From Acidobacteriota bacterium (GTDB taxonomy: Bacteria > Acidobacteriota > Blastocatellia > RBC074), in NCBI GenBank assembly GCA_022614735.1, contig JAKEHZ010000236.1, positions 1 to 16,165 of the forward strand: a stretch of DNA of 16,165 nt, read 5' to 3'. The notes under the pieces were generated by a model. That model made no database searches. It was not told the origin of the DNA and was given only the letters and a program-made list of their open reading frames with translations. The stretch's first letter is position 1, and every line of letters begins with the position of its first letter. Shown here in pieces: positions 1 through 8,100 of the stretch. The translations under genes were made by a program, and so were the position numbers.

Positions 1-402
1 CTGATTCGGGTCAACGCCAACAACCTGTTCCACACAGGCTCTTACAATCTGGGGCTGGAGTGTCGCCGGCCGCTGGGGCCGGTCGACGGGACATTGAGCT
101 GTGGCTCGCTGCTGTCGGGTACCATCGAGGCCCCAGGGGAAGTGGATTTGATCACTTTCAGTGGGCAGACTGGCGATGTAGTCGATCTCACACTGGTGCT
201 GACCGCAGGGTTTGACTCGTTTCGGAGTGTTCTTCCCCGAGTCACCTTGTTCTCTCCCACCGGCGCTCAATTGGATAGCTTTGATGCCAACGTCCAGAAA
301 ACCTATACGCTGCCGGAGAGCGGGACATATCTGATTCGGGTGAATGCTAATAACTTGGTCGCCACCGGATCGTACAACCTAAGGTTGCAGTGCTCACCTT
401 AG
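1..402 (+). CDS. C-terminal fragment of a repeat-containing secreted or surface protein (PPC-like domains)
   Basis: The reading frame is open from the first base and stops with TAG at 400-402, so the start lies outside the window and 133 residues are visible. The fragment begins inside one repeat and contains one complete further repeat. The segment LIRVNANN..xTGSYNLxLxC occurs at residues 1-21 and again at 111-131, a period of about 110 residues. In between are TFSGQTGDVVDLTL and a phrase of the type LFSPTGAQLDSFDAN. This beta-rich pattern resembles bacterial pre-peptidase C-terminal (PPC) domains, which occur at the ends of secreted peptidases and adhesins; that assignment is from memory of the family. 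Each repeat ends with a cysteine and begins with a conserved CGS, suggesting an intradomain disulfide. No anchor or sorting signal follows. The catalytic or carrier part, if any, is upstream of the window. The 135-base gap after it shows no gene and no clear long palindrome. Confidence 0.72.
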   Translation: MIRVNANNLFHTGSYNLGLECRRPLGPVDGTLSCGSLLSGTIEAPGEVDLITFSGQTGDVVDLTLVLTAGFDSFRSVLPRVTLFSPTGAQLDSFDANVQKTYTLPESGTYLIRVNANNLVATGSYNLRLQCSP

Positions 403-537
403 AACTGGGTAAAGTGGATAGCTGTCAGGATCCATAGACCGTGAACACTCTCCAAGTTTAGATGGTAAGAGGCTCAACAAGTGAGAGGGGCTTCCTCCTG
501 GTCTCCTTTTGACGATTCAAATCATGCTCCCACAACC

Positions 538-1839
538 TCATTGCTTGATCTTTCCAAGCATCTGATAAATCCAGGCCAATGCCGTATTCATCATCTGCTC
601 GCCCGCGCCGACCGCAGCAGGTGATACCTGATTGTCCGCGCCATAGCCCCCTTCAGCCACAGCTTCAATCGTCGGAAAGTATTGGTGGTAGCCATTGCAA
701 TAGCCTAAAAAGAAGACCTGTTTGACTCGCGCGCGCTCTTTCAATCGAATTGAATGATTGCTGAAGAATTCCCCGGACGCTCCGACCAGCGCAATCTCGT
801 TATTGAGCAACGCAACGGTTAATCGCGGCCTTACTCCATCGGCATATTCGTCAATATAATTCGGTATCAGCTCAGGAAAGAATGCTTTCTCATACATCCC
901 CCGCACCATGGGATTGCTGAGATCAACACGCGGGCTGAATTTGAAGCGTTCTTCTCTGACTTGCAGTGAAGGCTGTGCCACATCTTGTGTCGTCAAATTC
1001 ATCGCAAGTTTCACCACCTCCTTGCCCAGCGCCTGGCCGAATGCCTGATAGCCTTTGTTCGGGCCTTCATTGACCGATTGATCGCCGGATGCTCCCTGCA
1101 TAAAGATCGCGTGCGCACCAGTGGCTTTTTCAATCTCACTTTTCATAGCCCCAACGTAATCGGCTGAGAACTTCAATATCATTGCCTGGATCATCGTCGG
1201 ATGCGCGGTGAAATTGACGAGGATGGCAAGCGGTTTGCCGCTCTGGTCATCGAAGCGCAATACCGGCAGCTCGCGGTCGCTCGGCTTTGGCGTCAGTTTC
1301 GTGTGACGGTTGCGATTGAAGCCTTCGAGTTGAACCGAGCCGACGGCCATCTTCGCCGGCTTGAGTTTTTTATCGGCTTCGAGGATCGCTGCAATAATCG
1401 CGGTTTCCATCTCACGATAGTAACGCAATGCCGCATCAAATCGGCCTTTGCCCTTACCCGGTTCATCGGCCAGTTCGAGCACCGGGCTGTGATGTGTATG
1501 CGAGCCGGCGATGAATGAATGCTCGATGCCGGCTTCCGCCTTGATTCGTTGACGGATGCGTTGGAGCGATGCTTCGGCGGGAGAGCGGCCAAGATCGAGG
1601 CCGACGATTGCAAGTTTCTTATCACCGGCCTGTATGACCAGCGCGTCTGCGTAAAGGGGATCGAGAGTGCCTTCCGACAGTTTATCGTGACGCGCTCCGT
1701 AGCCCCACATTGGCACGGGTTCGCGTGGCGTAACATCGCGACGAGCTGTTCCGGCCTTGAAGGGTTGAGCTTGAACGGCAAAGGTAGCGACAAGCAGCGC
1801 AAAAACAAAAAACAGAGTGCGAGTTATTTGTTTAGCCAT
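538..1839 (-). CDS. Secreted neutral/alkaline ceramidase-like hydrolase (N-terminal catalytic domain only)
   Basis: A 433-residue protein beginning MAKQITRTLFFVF with a Sec signal peptide (hydrophobic residues ~8-23, likely cleavage after AVQAQ), so it acts outside the cytoplasm. Motifs match the catalytic domain of neutral ceramidase (PF04734 family), a zinc hydrolase of N-acyl-sphingosine amides: SHTHHSP at 113-119, NFTAHPT with His213, and QGASGDQSVN at 248-257, where the known nucleophilic serine aligns near Ser255. Characterised ceramidases are ~650-750 residues and carry a C-terminal beta-sandwich; that part is missing, so the substrate may not be ceramide. The frame stays open 25 codons further upstream (to 1914), but that stretch only translates the AAATTTG heptad repeat and the CGGAACAAA words, so I choose the ATG at 1839. 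No convincing Shine-Dalgarno site precedes it. It lies downstream of the reductase gene on the same strand, separated by a 355-base palindrome-filled gap. Confidence 0.8.
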   Translation of the reverse strand: MAKQITRTLFFVFALLVATFAVQAQPFKAGTARRDVTPREPVPMWGYGARHDKLSEGTLDPLYADALVIQAGDKKLAIVGLDLGRSPAEASLQRIRQRIKAEAGIEHSFIAGSHTHHSPVLELADEPGKGKGRFDAALRYYREMETAIIAAILEADKKLKPAKMAVGSVQLEGFNRNRHTKLTPKPSDRELPVLRFDDQSGKPLAILVNFTAHPTMIQAMILKFSADYVGAMKSEIEKATGAHAIFMQGASGDQSVNEGPNKGYQAFGQALGKEVVKLAMNLTTQDVAQPSLQVREERFKFSPRVDLSNPMVRGMYEKAFFPELIPNYIDEYADGVRPRLTVALLNNEIALVGASGEFFSNHSIRLKERARVKQVFFLGYCNGYHQYFPTIEAVAEGGYGADNQVSPAAVGAGEQMMNTALAWIYQMLGKIKQ

Positions 1840-1840
1840 A

Positions 1841-1880
1841 GATGATTTGAAATTTGAAATTTGAGATTTGAAATTTGAGA
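1841..1880. repeat. Degenerate AAATTTG-type heptad tandem repeat
   Basis: Directly upstream of the ceramidase-like start codon, about five units of a 7-base word (ATTTGAA, ATTTGAG and close variants) follow head to tail. On the minus strand it reads as TTTCAAA-type words. It would occupy the 5' untranslated region or promoter of the hydrolase gene and replaces any recognisable Shine-Dalgarno site. I recall the same kind of A/T heptad in intergenic DNA of several environmental phyla, where it is sometimes mistranslated as NFKSQISNFKS-like peptide. Confidence 0.8.
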
Positions 1881-2187
1881 AGGGAAAACGGAACAAACGG
1901 AAATAACGGAACAAACGGATTCGACTTGATCCATTTTTTCAACAAATATTGCGCTATGAAGAGTCCAAGAGAGAATGCGAAACAAGCGAAAATAGACGAA
2001 ACAAGCGAAAATGAGCCACTTTTCGCTTGTTTCGTCTATTTTCGCTTGTTTCGCATTCTCTCTTCAGCTGACTTCATGCGGGCATCATTTTAAACCTGAA
2101 TGTTCAGGAAAGTCCTTTATTTGCACTGCGCCTCTTCAAAATGGATAAAGTCGAGTCCGTTATTTCCGTTATTTCCGTTTTCCCTTC
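1879..2187. repeat. Outer inverted repeat of a nested palindromic element (arms 1879-1937 and 2138-2187)
   Basis: The left arm starts GAAGGGAAAACGG and the right arm is its reverse complement ending CCGTTTTCCCTTC. Both arms end at the centre with a shared AAAATGGAT/ATCCATTTT motif and a CGACTT/AAGTCG match. The left arm is 9 bases longer because it holds one more CGGAACAAA/CGGAAATAA word; other differences are a few substitutions. The arms enclose the perfect 45-bp inner palindrome and a short palindrome CCTGAATGTTCAGG (2095-2108). The outer right arm lies 7 bases beyond the stop codon of the reductase gene, so the RNA could fold just after that gene ends and serve as a terminator or 3' stabiliser. 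This whole stretch holds no gene. The function is unknown. Confidence 0.85.
1967..2064. repeat. Perfect 45-bp inverted repeat with 8-base loop
   Basis: Bases 1967-2011 and 2020-2064 are exact reverse complements, separated by the loop TGAGCCAC (2012-2019). Each arm contains the 15-base word CGAAACAAGCGAAAA twice, ten bases of junction apart, so the palindrome is itself built from tandem words. A further six pairs (ATGAAG at 1956-1961 with CTTCAT at 2072-2077) could extend it imperfectly. A perfect stem this long indicates recent formation or active sequence maintenance, since drift would break it. There is no transposase nearby and no obvious target-site duplication. Confidence 0.93.
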
Positions 2188-2194
2188 TCCTTTT

Positions 2195-3097
2195 TTACTT
2201 CTCTAAACCTGCCATTCGCTCAAAGACCCGCAGCAGGCTTTGCGTGCCATCATCCCCTCGACCTTCAGCTTCGACCACAGCGAAAAGTTGATGCGCCAAC
2301 GCAGCAGTTGGCAGGGGAGTATGGTTCACATTGGCTGCGTCCAGCACCAGGCGCAAATCCTTCTGTTGCAGACGAGTCATGAATGCCGGTTTGAAATCGC
2401 GATCGATCATCTTCTTGCCCAACACTTCGAGCGCCCAGGAATTGGCCGCCCCTCCGGTCAGCGCCTGATGCAATGTTGCGAGATCTAACCCTGCCTTCGC
2501 CCCGAAGGTCAGTGCCTCGCAGACGGAAAGCAGGTTGATCGCGGTCATAATTTGATTACACAGTTTCGCTGATTGGCCGTTACCCGCCGGACCGAAGTGC
2601 GTGATGCGTTTGCCCATTGCGGCAAGCACGGGACGCGCACGCTCGAGCGCTGCGGCATCGCCACCGACCATGATCGTCAACGTGCCTTCGATCGCCCCCT
2701 TTTCACCGCCGGACACCGGAGCATCGAGCCAGAACAAGCCTTTTGCTCTGGCCTCTTCATCCAGCTCGCGTGTGACCTGTGGCGAGATCGTGCTCATATC
2801 GATGATAATCGTGCCGGGCTTGACCGCCGAGAAAATTCCATTCTCTCCGCGCGCAACGGCGACGACATCGGGTGAATCCGTGACCATAGTGATGATGATT
2901 TCGCTCGTGCTCGCGACCGCTGCCGGGGTGCCGACCGCATTCACATTGCCGAGCGATGAATTTTCAGTAGCGAACTTTTCAGCCTTGCCTGGAGTACGGG
3001 TGGCGACAGACAAATTGAACCCCGCTCTGAGCAGATTCCGAGCCATCGGTGCGCCCATTATTCCGAGGCCGATCAATCCTACCTGGCCAACTTGCAT
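2195..3097 (-). CDS. NAD(P)-dependent beta-hydroxyacid dehydrogenase (3-hydroxyisobutyrate dehydrogenase / tartronate semialdehyde reductase family)
   Basis: A 300-residue cytosolic oxidoreductase of normal family length. The N-terminal Rossmann motif is GLIGLGIMGAPMARNLL (residues 7-23). The substrate-binding signature DAPVSGGEKGAIEGTLTIM spans 125-143. GNGQSAKLCNQ holds the family's catalytic lysine at Lys178. The C-terminal helical domain includes KKMIDRDFKPAF and the KDLRL motif. Members reduce or oxidise a beta-hydroxy acid or semialdehyde (3-hydroxyisobutyrate, tartronate semialdehyde, succinate semialdehyde); the exact substrate cannot be told from sequence. The ATG at 3097 is preceded by AGGAGA (complement of 3105-3110) with a 7-base spacer, which supports this start. 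It is transcribed divergently from the first S9 peptidase. The 3' end is followed at once by the nested palindrome at 1879-2187. Confidence 0.88.
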   Translation of the reverse strand: MQVGQVGLIGLGIMGAPMARNLLRAGFNLSVATRTPGKAEKFATENSSLGNVNAVGTPAAVASTSEIIITMVTDSPDVVAVARGENGIFSAVKPGTIIIDMSTISPQVTRELDEEARAKGLFWLDAPVSGGEKGAIEGTLTIMVGGDAAALERARPVLAAMGKRITHFGPAGNGQSAKLCNQIMTAINLLSVCEALTFGAKAGLDLATLHQALTGGAANSWALEVLGKKMIDRDFKPAFMTRLQQKDLRLVLDAANVNHTPLPTAALAHQLFAVVEAEGRGDDGTQSLLRVFERMAGLEK

Positions 3098-3352
3098 GAT
3101 CTTTTCTCCTATTTAGTTTTTGATAACTGCTGACTTGAGCGGCAAAGATGCCACACGCCCCGGCAAGACATCAAGAGAGCAACTGTGTTAGAGTTTGGCT
3201 GCCGTAACTCGTATCTCAAATATCAAAATCAAAAATTAGCAGGTCAAACGCCCCGCAGTTGCGCAGAGCACTCTTGATTGTTATTCGAATCGCCCTGAGT
3301 GGAAAGGCTCAATGAAGATGGATCAGGAGATTTCCAATAAGTGGAGGTGACT
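3098..3352. other. Divergent intergenic region with presumed promoters for both flanks
   Basis: This 255-base gap separates the divergent reductase (minus) and first S9 peptidase (plus) and must hold both promoters, but I could not identify a convincing -35/-10 pair for either. A degenerate heptad track with TCAA recurring every 6-7 bases sits at 3213-3232 (ATCTCAA ATATCAA AATCAAA), resembling the A/T heptads at 1841-1880. No long palindrome is visible, unlike most gaps in the window. The plus-strand gene has a strong GGAGGTGA site at 3343-3350. Confidence 0.45.
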
Positions 3353-5539
3353 ATGGCGAGCAAGTCAGCATCGATCAAGCAGCTTAAGTCTGCAATGTGG
3401 TGCTTAATCATCCTCTCGGTAACGCAGGCTTCCGTGGGCGGTAAAGGGAAGCCTGGGCAAGCCTCGCAGAGACCCGGACGCGCGCTGGAATTGCAGGATT
3501 ATTACCGCATCGAAGGCGCCGACAGCCCGGCTATCTCGCCCGATGGCCGTTGGGTGGCGTTCGTGCGCAGTAACATCGTCGAAGCTGAAAACCGGCGTCA
3601 CAGCGAGGTCTGGCTCGCGCCCGCCGACGGTTCATCCGCTCCCAGGCGGATCACGAATCCGGCATTCAGCTCCACCAATCCTCGCTGGAGTCCCGATGGC
3701 AAGCTCCTCGCCTTCAATTCGCGCCGCAGGATTCCGGGTTCTGAGGATGGGGAAGGAAGTTCCGTCTGGTTCCTGCGCATGGATCAATCAGGAGGCGAGG
3801 CGTTTCAGATTCGCGGGGTAAGCGCGACACCGATCTTCAGTCCTGATAATCGGTGGATTGCTTTCACGAAGGCGACCCCGCCGTCAAAGAAGGAACAGAA
3901 GCTTTATGCCTCGGATTTTGAAAAGCGTATTAACGAACGGTTTAAAGGGCGCATTTATGACTGGATGAATTACCGCTTCGATGGGCGTGGGTATCTTCCA
4001 GACCCGCGCGACCCGATGGCGACACCACCCGAAGAGCTCTACATTGTCCAGCGAGAGGGCGGGACGCCCAGGCAACTCACACGTCTCGGATTCAATGTCC
4101 AATCAGCATCGTGGCGTCCTGACAGCGGCGCGCTCTTAATAGAAGCGAACGCGCACCAGCGCGACGAGTACACGTATGAAAGAGCAGATCTGTGGATCGT
4201 GACGGTCGACGGCCAGATCAAGCGACTGACCGATGACGGCTACAATCACAGCTCGCCGGCCTGGTCACCCGACGGTCGTTTCGTCGTCTTCCGCAGGCAG
4301 CAGGGTTTAAGCCAGGTGATAGGGGCGAAGCAGAATCACGGGGCGCCCGTGGATTTATATCGTTTGCCTGGTGGGGGTGGCGGGGGTGGCGGGGGTGGCG
4401 GGGGCGGCGGGGGCGGACAGGTAGAGAACTTGACTGCCGCCTGGGACCTCCTGCCTGGCGCCCCCACGTGGAGCGCGGACGGTAAGTTCATCTATTTCAG
4501 CGGCGGCATCGGCGGAAACTCGCATCTCTTTCGCGTTCCGTCGGCAGGTGGAGCGGTGGAGCAGGTAACGCAAGGCGACCGTACACTCAGTGGATTCAGC
4601 CTCTCCGCCGCCACGGACCGCATCGCCTACTCGGCGACTGATCCCACACATCCCGCGGAAATCTTCTCTGCGCGTATCGATGGCTCGAATGAAAAGAAGC
4701 TCTCCGATTTGAATGATACTTTCGTCAACGAAGTGCAATTGAGCCGTGCCGAGCGGATTCTCTATCAGAGCAAGGACGGCACGCAGATCGAAGGTTGGGT
4801 CTTGCTGCCGCGCGGATACGATCCGTCGAAAGATAGATATCCGCTGATCCTGAGCATCCACGGCGGGCCGCACGGGGCATACGGCAACAACTTCTCTTTC
4901 CAATTTCAATTACTGGCCGCCAACGGCTATGCCGTGCTCTATACGAACCCGCGCGGCTCGACAAGCTACGGCGAGAAGTTTCTCTGGGCGACATGGGGCG
5001 GTTGGGGCATCCTCGATTACGACGATGTCATGGCGGGCGTCGAACACGTGGTGAAGCGTTATACGATCGATGAGAAGCGGATGGGCGTGACGGGCTATTC
5101 GTACGGCGGATTCCTGACCAATTGGGTGATCACGCACACTTCACGCTTCGCGGCGGCGATCACAGGCGCGGGCATCTCAAATTGGATCAGCGATTATGGT
5201 ACGGCGGACATCCCGCGCACAAAGGAGAGCGAGTTTTACGGGACGCCGTGGGAGGCGAACAGCCGCGAGCTGATGATCAAGCTTTCACCGATCACCTACG
5301 CCGCCAATGCAACGACGCCTACTTTGTTCGTTCACGGCGAGGCGGATGTGCGCGTGCCGATCGAGCAGGCTGAGCAGATGTACACGGCCTTAACCAAGCG
5401 CCGCGTCCCGGCGAAGTTCATACGCTACCCTGATTCCTATCACGGCGGCTGGACGCCCTGGAATGTAGTGCATCGCTACTATCAGGAGACGAAGTGGTGG
5501 GAGCATTACTTGAATAGGAAGCAGAGCGCGGCGCAGTGA
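3353..5539 (+). CDS. Secreted S9 family serine peptidase (prolyl oligopeptidase / acylaminoacyl-peptidase type), paralogue 1
   Basis: A 728-residue protein with a probable Sec signal peptide (hydrophobic core MWCLIILSV, ~19-27). An N-terminal beta-propeller is made of TolB/PD40-like blades marked by SPDGRWVAF, SPDGKLLAF, SPDNRWIAF, SPDGRFVVF and SADGKFIYF. The C-terminal alpha/beta hydrolase shows the oxyanion-region HGGPHGAYG, NPRGSTSYG, and the triad Ser583 (GYSYGG), Asp665 (GEADVRVP) and His697 (YHGGW). The family cleaves short peptides because the propeller excludes folded proteins. The ATG at 3353 follows GGAGG at 3343-3347 with a 5-base spacer; a GTG at 3341 lies within the Shine-Dalgarno region and is rejected. 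An unusual run of 16 glycines occupies residues 340-355 between propeller blades. This is the most divergent of three consecutive paralogues. A 60-bp palindrome follows in the gap. Confidence 0.93.
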   Translation: MASKSASIKQLKSAMWCLIILSVTQASVGGKGKPGQASQRPGRALELQDYYRIEGADSPAISPDGRWVAFVRSNIVEAENRRHSEVWLAPADGSSAPRRITNPAFSSTNPRWSPDGKLLAFNSRRRIPGSEDGEGSSVWFLRMDQSGGEAFQIRGVSATPIFSPDNRWIAFTKATPPSKKEQKLYASDFEKRINERFKGRIYDWMNYRFDGRGYLPDPRDPMATPPEELYIVQREGGTPRQLTRLGFNVQSASWRPDSGALLIEANAHQRDEYTYERADLWIVTVDGQIKRLTDDGYNHSSPAWSPDGRFVVFRRQQGLSQVIGAKQNHGAPVDLYRLPGGGGGGGGGGGGGGGGQVENLTAAWDLLPGAPTWSADGKFIYFSGGIGGNSHLFRVPSAGGAVEQVTQGDRTLSGFSLSAATDRIAYSATDPTHPAEIFSARIDGSNEKKLSDLNDTFVNEVQLSRAERILYQSKDGTQIEGWVLLPRGYDPSKDRYPLILSIHGGPHGAYGNNFSFQFQLLAANGYAVLYTNPRGSTSYGEKFLWATWGGWGILDYDDVMAGVEHVVKRYTIDEKRMGVTGYSYGGFLTNWVITHTSRFAAAITGAGISNWISDYGTADIPRTKESEFYGTPWEANSRELMIKLSPITYAANATTPTLFVHGEADVRVPIEQAEQMYTALTKRRVPAKFIRYPDSYHGGWTPWNVVHRYYQETKWWEHYLNRKQSAAQ
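4370..4417 (+). repeat. In-frame G-rich tandem repeat encoding 16 consecutive glycines
   Basis: Sixteen glycine codons run in a row (GGT, GGC, GGG, one GGA), mostly as a 9-base unit GGCGGGGGT repeated with small variants. The tract sits between propeller blades of the first S9 peptidase, flanked by DLYRLP and QVENLTAAWD. The two downstream paralogues have no such insertion. A unit of three codons would expand or contract without frameshift. The strand is very G-rich and could form G-quadruplex or slipped structures; it could also be mis-sequenced or mis-assembled. Confidence 0.95.
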
Positions 5540-5548
5540 GATGAAAAA

Positions 5549-5709
5549 CAGTTTTCAGTTTTCAGTTTTCAGTTTTAACTACTCAGCCGGTGGTGCAGTA
5601 CGGGGAGCGTCAGCGACCTGAGCCTTGATAAAACGGCCTCTTGCAGAGACTCAGGTCGCTGACGCTCCCCGTACTGCACCACCGGCTGAGTAGTTAAAAC
5701 TGAAAACTG
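5549..5709. repeat. Perfect 60-bp inverted repeat with CAGTTTT heptads at its outer ends
   Basis: Bases 5563-5622 and 5650-5709 are exact reverse complements around a 27-base loop (5623-5649). The outer part is made of a 7-base word: CAGTTTT four times on the left (5549-5576) but only twice as AAAACTG on the right (5696-5709). The inner part is a G/C-rich sequence including GGGAGCGTCAGCG (5603-5615), which is like GGGAGCGCAAGCG in the palindrome at 10358-10395. It lies 9 bases after the stop codon of S9 paralogue 1 and ends 24 bases before the Shine-Dalgarno site of paralogue 2, filling the gap. It could act as an intercistronic RNA hairpin (partial terminator or stabiliser) or be a mobile palindrome; no evidence decides. 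Confidence 0.95.
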
Positions 5710-5745
5710 TATTTTGAACAAATCGCATCGACCAGGAGGAAGCAT

Positions 5746-7842
<2,097 letters not shown>

Positions 7843-7847
7843 GAAGA

Positions 7848-7865
7848 GAGAATACGCGTATTCTC
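7848..7865. terminator. Short perfect palindrome just after the S9 paralogue 2 stop codon
   Basis: GAGAATACGCGTATTCTC is an 18-base perfect palindrome starting 5 bases after the TGA. With no loop the innermost pairs cannot form, leaving about 7 bp of stem. It is followed by CCTTTACACC, not a T-run, so it is a weak intrinsic-terminator candidate. It may instead be part of the composite palindromic region that follows. Confidence 0.35.
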
Positions 7866-7874
7866 CCTTTACAC

Positions 7875-8072
7875 CTGATGTCGGGACACTTTTACAAAAT
7901 CAGACTCTTTTACGAGAATGAAATTTGAATACAAAAAAGGCAAAAAAGGCAAAAAGGGCAAAAAAGGCAAAAGAGCTAAGAATTTTTGCCCTTTTTGCCC
8001 TTATTGCCTTTTTTGTATTCCACCTTGCCTTACGATCTGAAACCTAACTTTGAAAATGTGTCCCGACATCAG
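7875..8072. repeat. Outer inverted repeat of the second nested element
   Basis: CTGATGTCGGGACAC (7875-7889) pairs exactly with 8058-8072. The match continues inward for about 14 more bases with four mismatches. The arms enclose the 38-base inner palindrome at 7927-8020, giving the same nested design as 1879-2187. The right arm ends 18 bases before the AGGAGG of S9 paralogue 3, so the element fills the intergenic gap. An upstream in-frame TTG at 8050 would translate through this arm and is not a credible start. Confidence 0.85.
7927..8020. repeat. Inner inverted repeat built of AAAAAAGGC words
   Basis: Bases 7927-7964 and 7983-8020 are reverse complements over 38 positions with two mismatches, around an 18-base loop. 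Both arms start at the outside with GAATAC and consist of 9-base units (AAAAAAGGC, AAAAAGGGC). The left side carries one extra unit that runs into the loop. Transcribed to the right, the right arm is T-rich (TTTTTGCCC, GCCTTTTTTG), so a terminator role for the preceding peptidase gene is possible. Confidence 0.88.
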
Positions 8073-8100
8073 CCATTACACACCAGTATCAGGAGGCTTT

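Noticed and set aside
403..537. Terminator-like hairpin around 483-510 between the two convergent genes
   Set aside because: GAGAGGGG and CTCCT-type complementarity is short and interrupted; the T-run (TTTT at 507-510) alone is not enough.
1201..1518. Open frames on the plus strand across the ceramidase-like gene
   Set aside because: They are antisense shadows without ribosome binding sites or recognisable protein features, while the minus-strand frame has family motifs.
1967..2064. Possible CRISPR array from the repeated CGAAACAAGCGAAAA words
   Set aside because: There are no unique spacers of regular length and no cas genes; the repeats are mirror-arranged in a palindrome.
4355..4909. 184-codon minus-strand frame across the glycine tract of S9 paralogue 1
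   Set aside because: Low-complexity alanine/threonine/proline sequence from the antisense of the G-rich repeat; the plus-strand frame is a complete peptidase.
5563..5709. Terminal inverted repeats of an insertion sequence or MITE
   Set aside because: Only 27 bases lie between the arms, no transposase is present, and no target-site duplication is visible; a MITE cannot be ruled out but is not supported.
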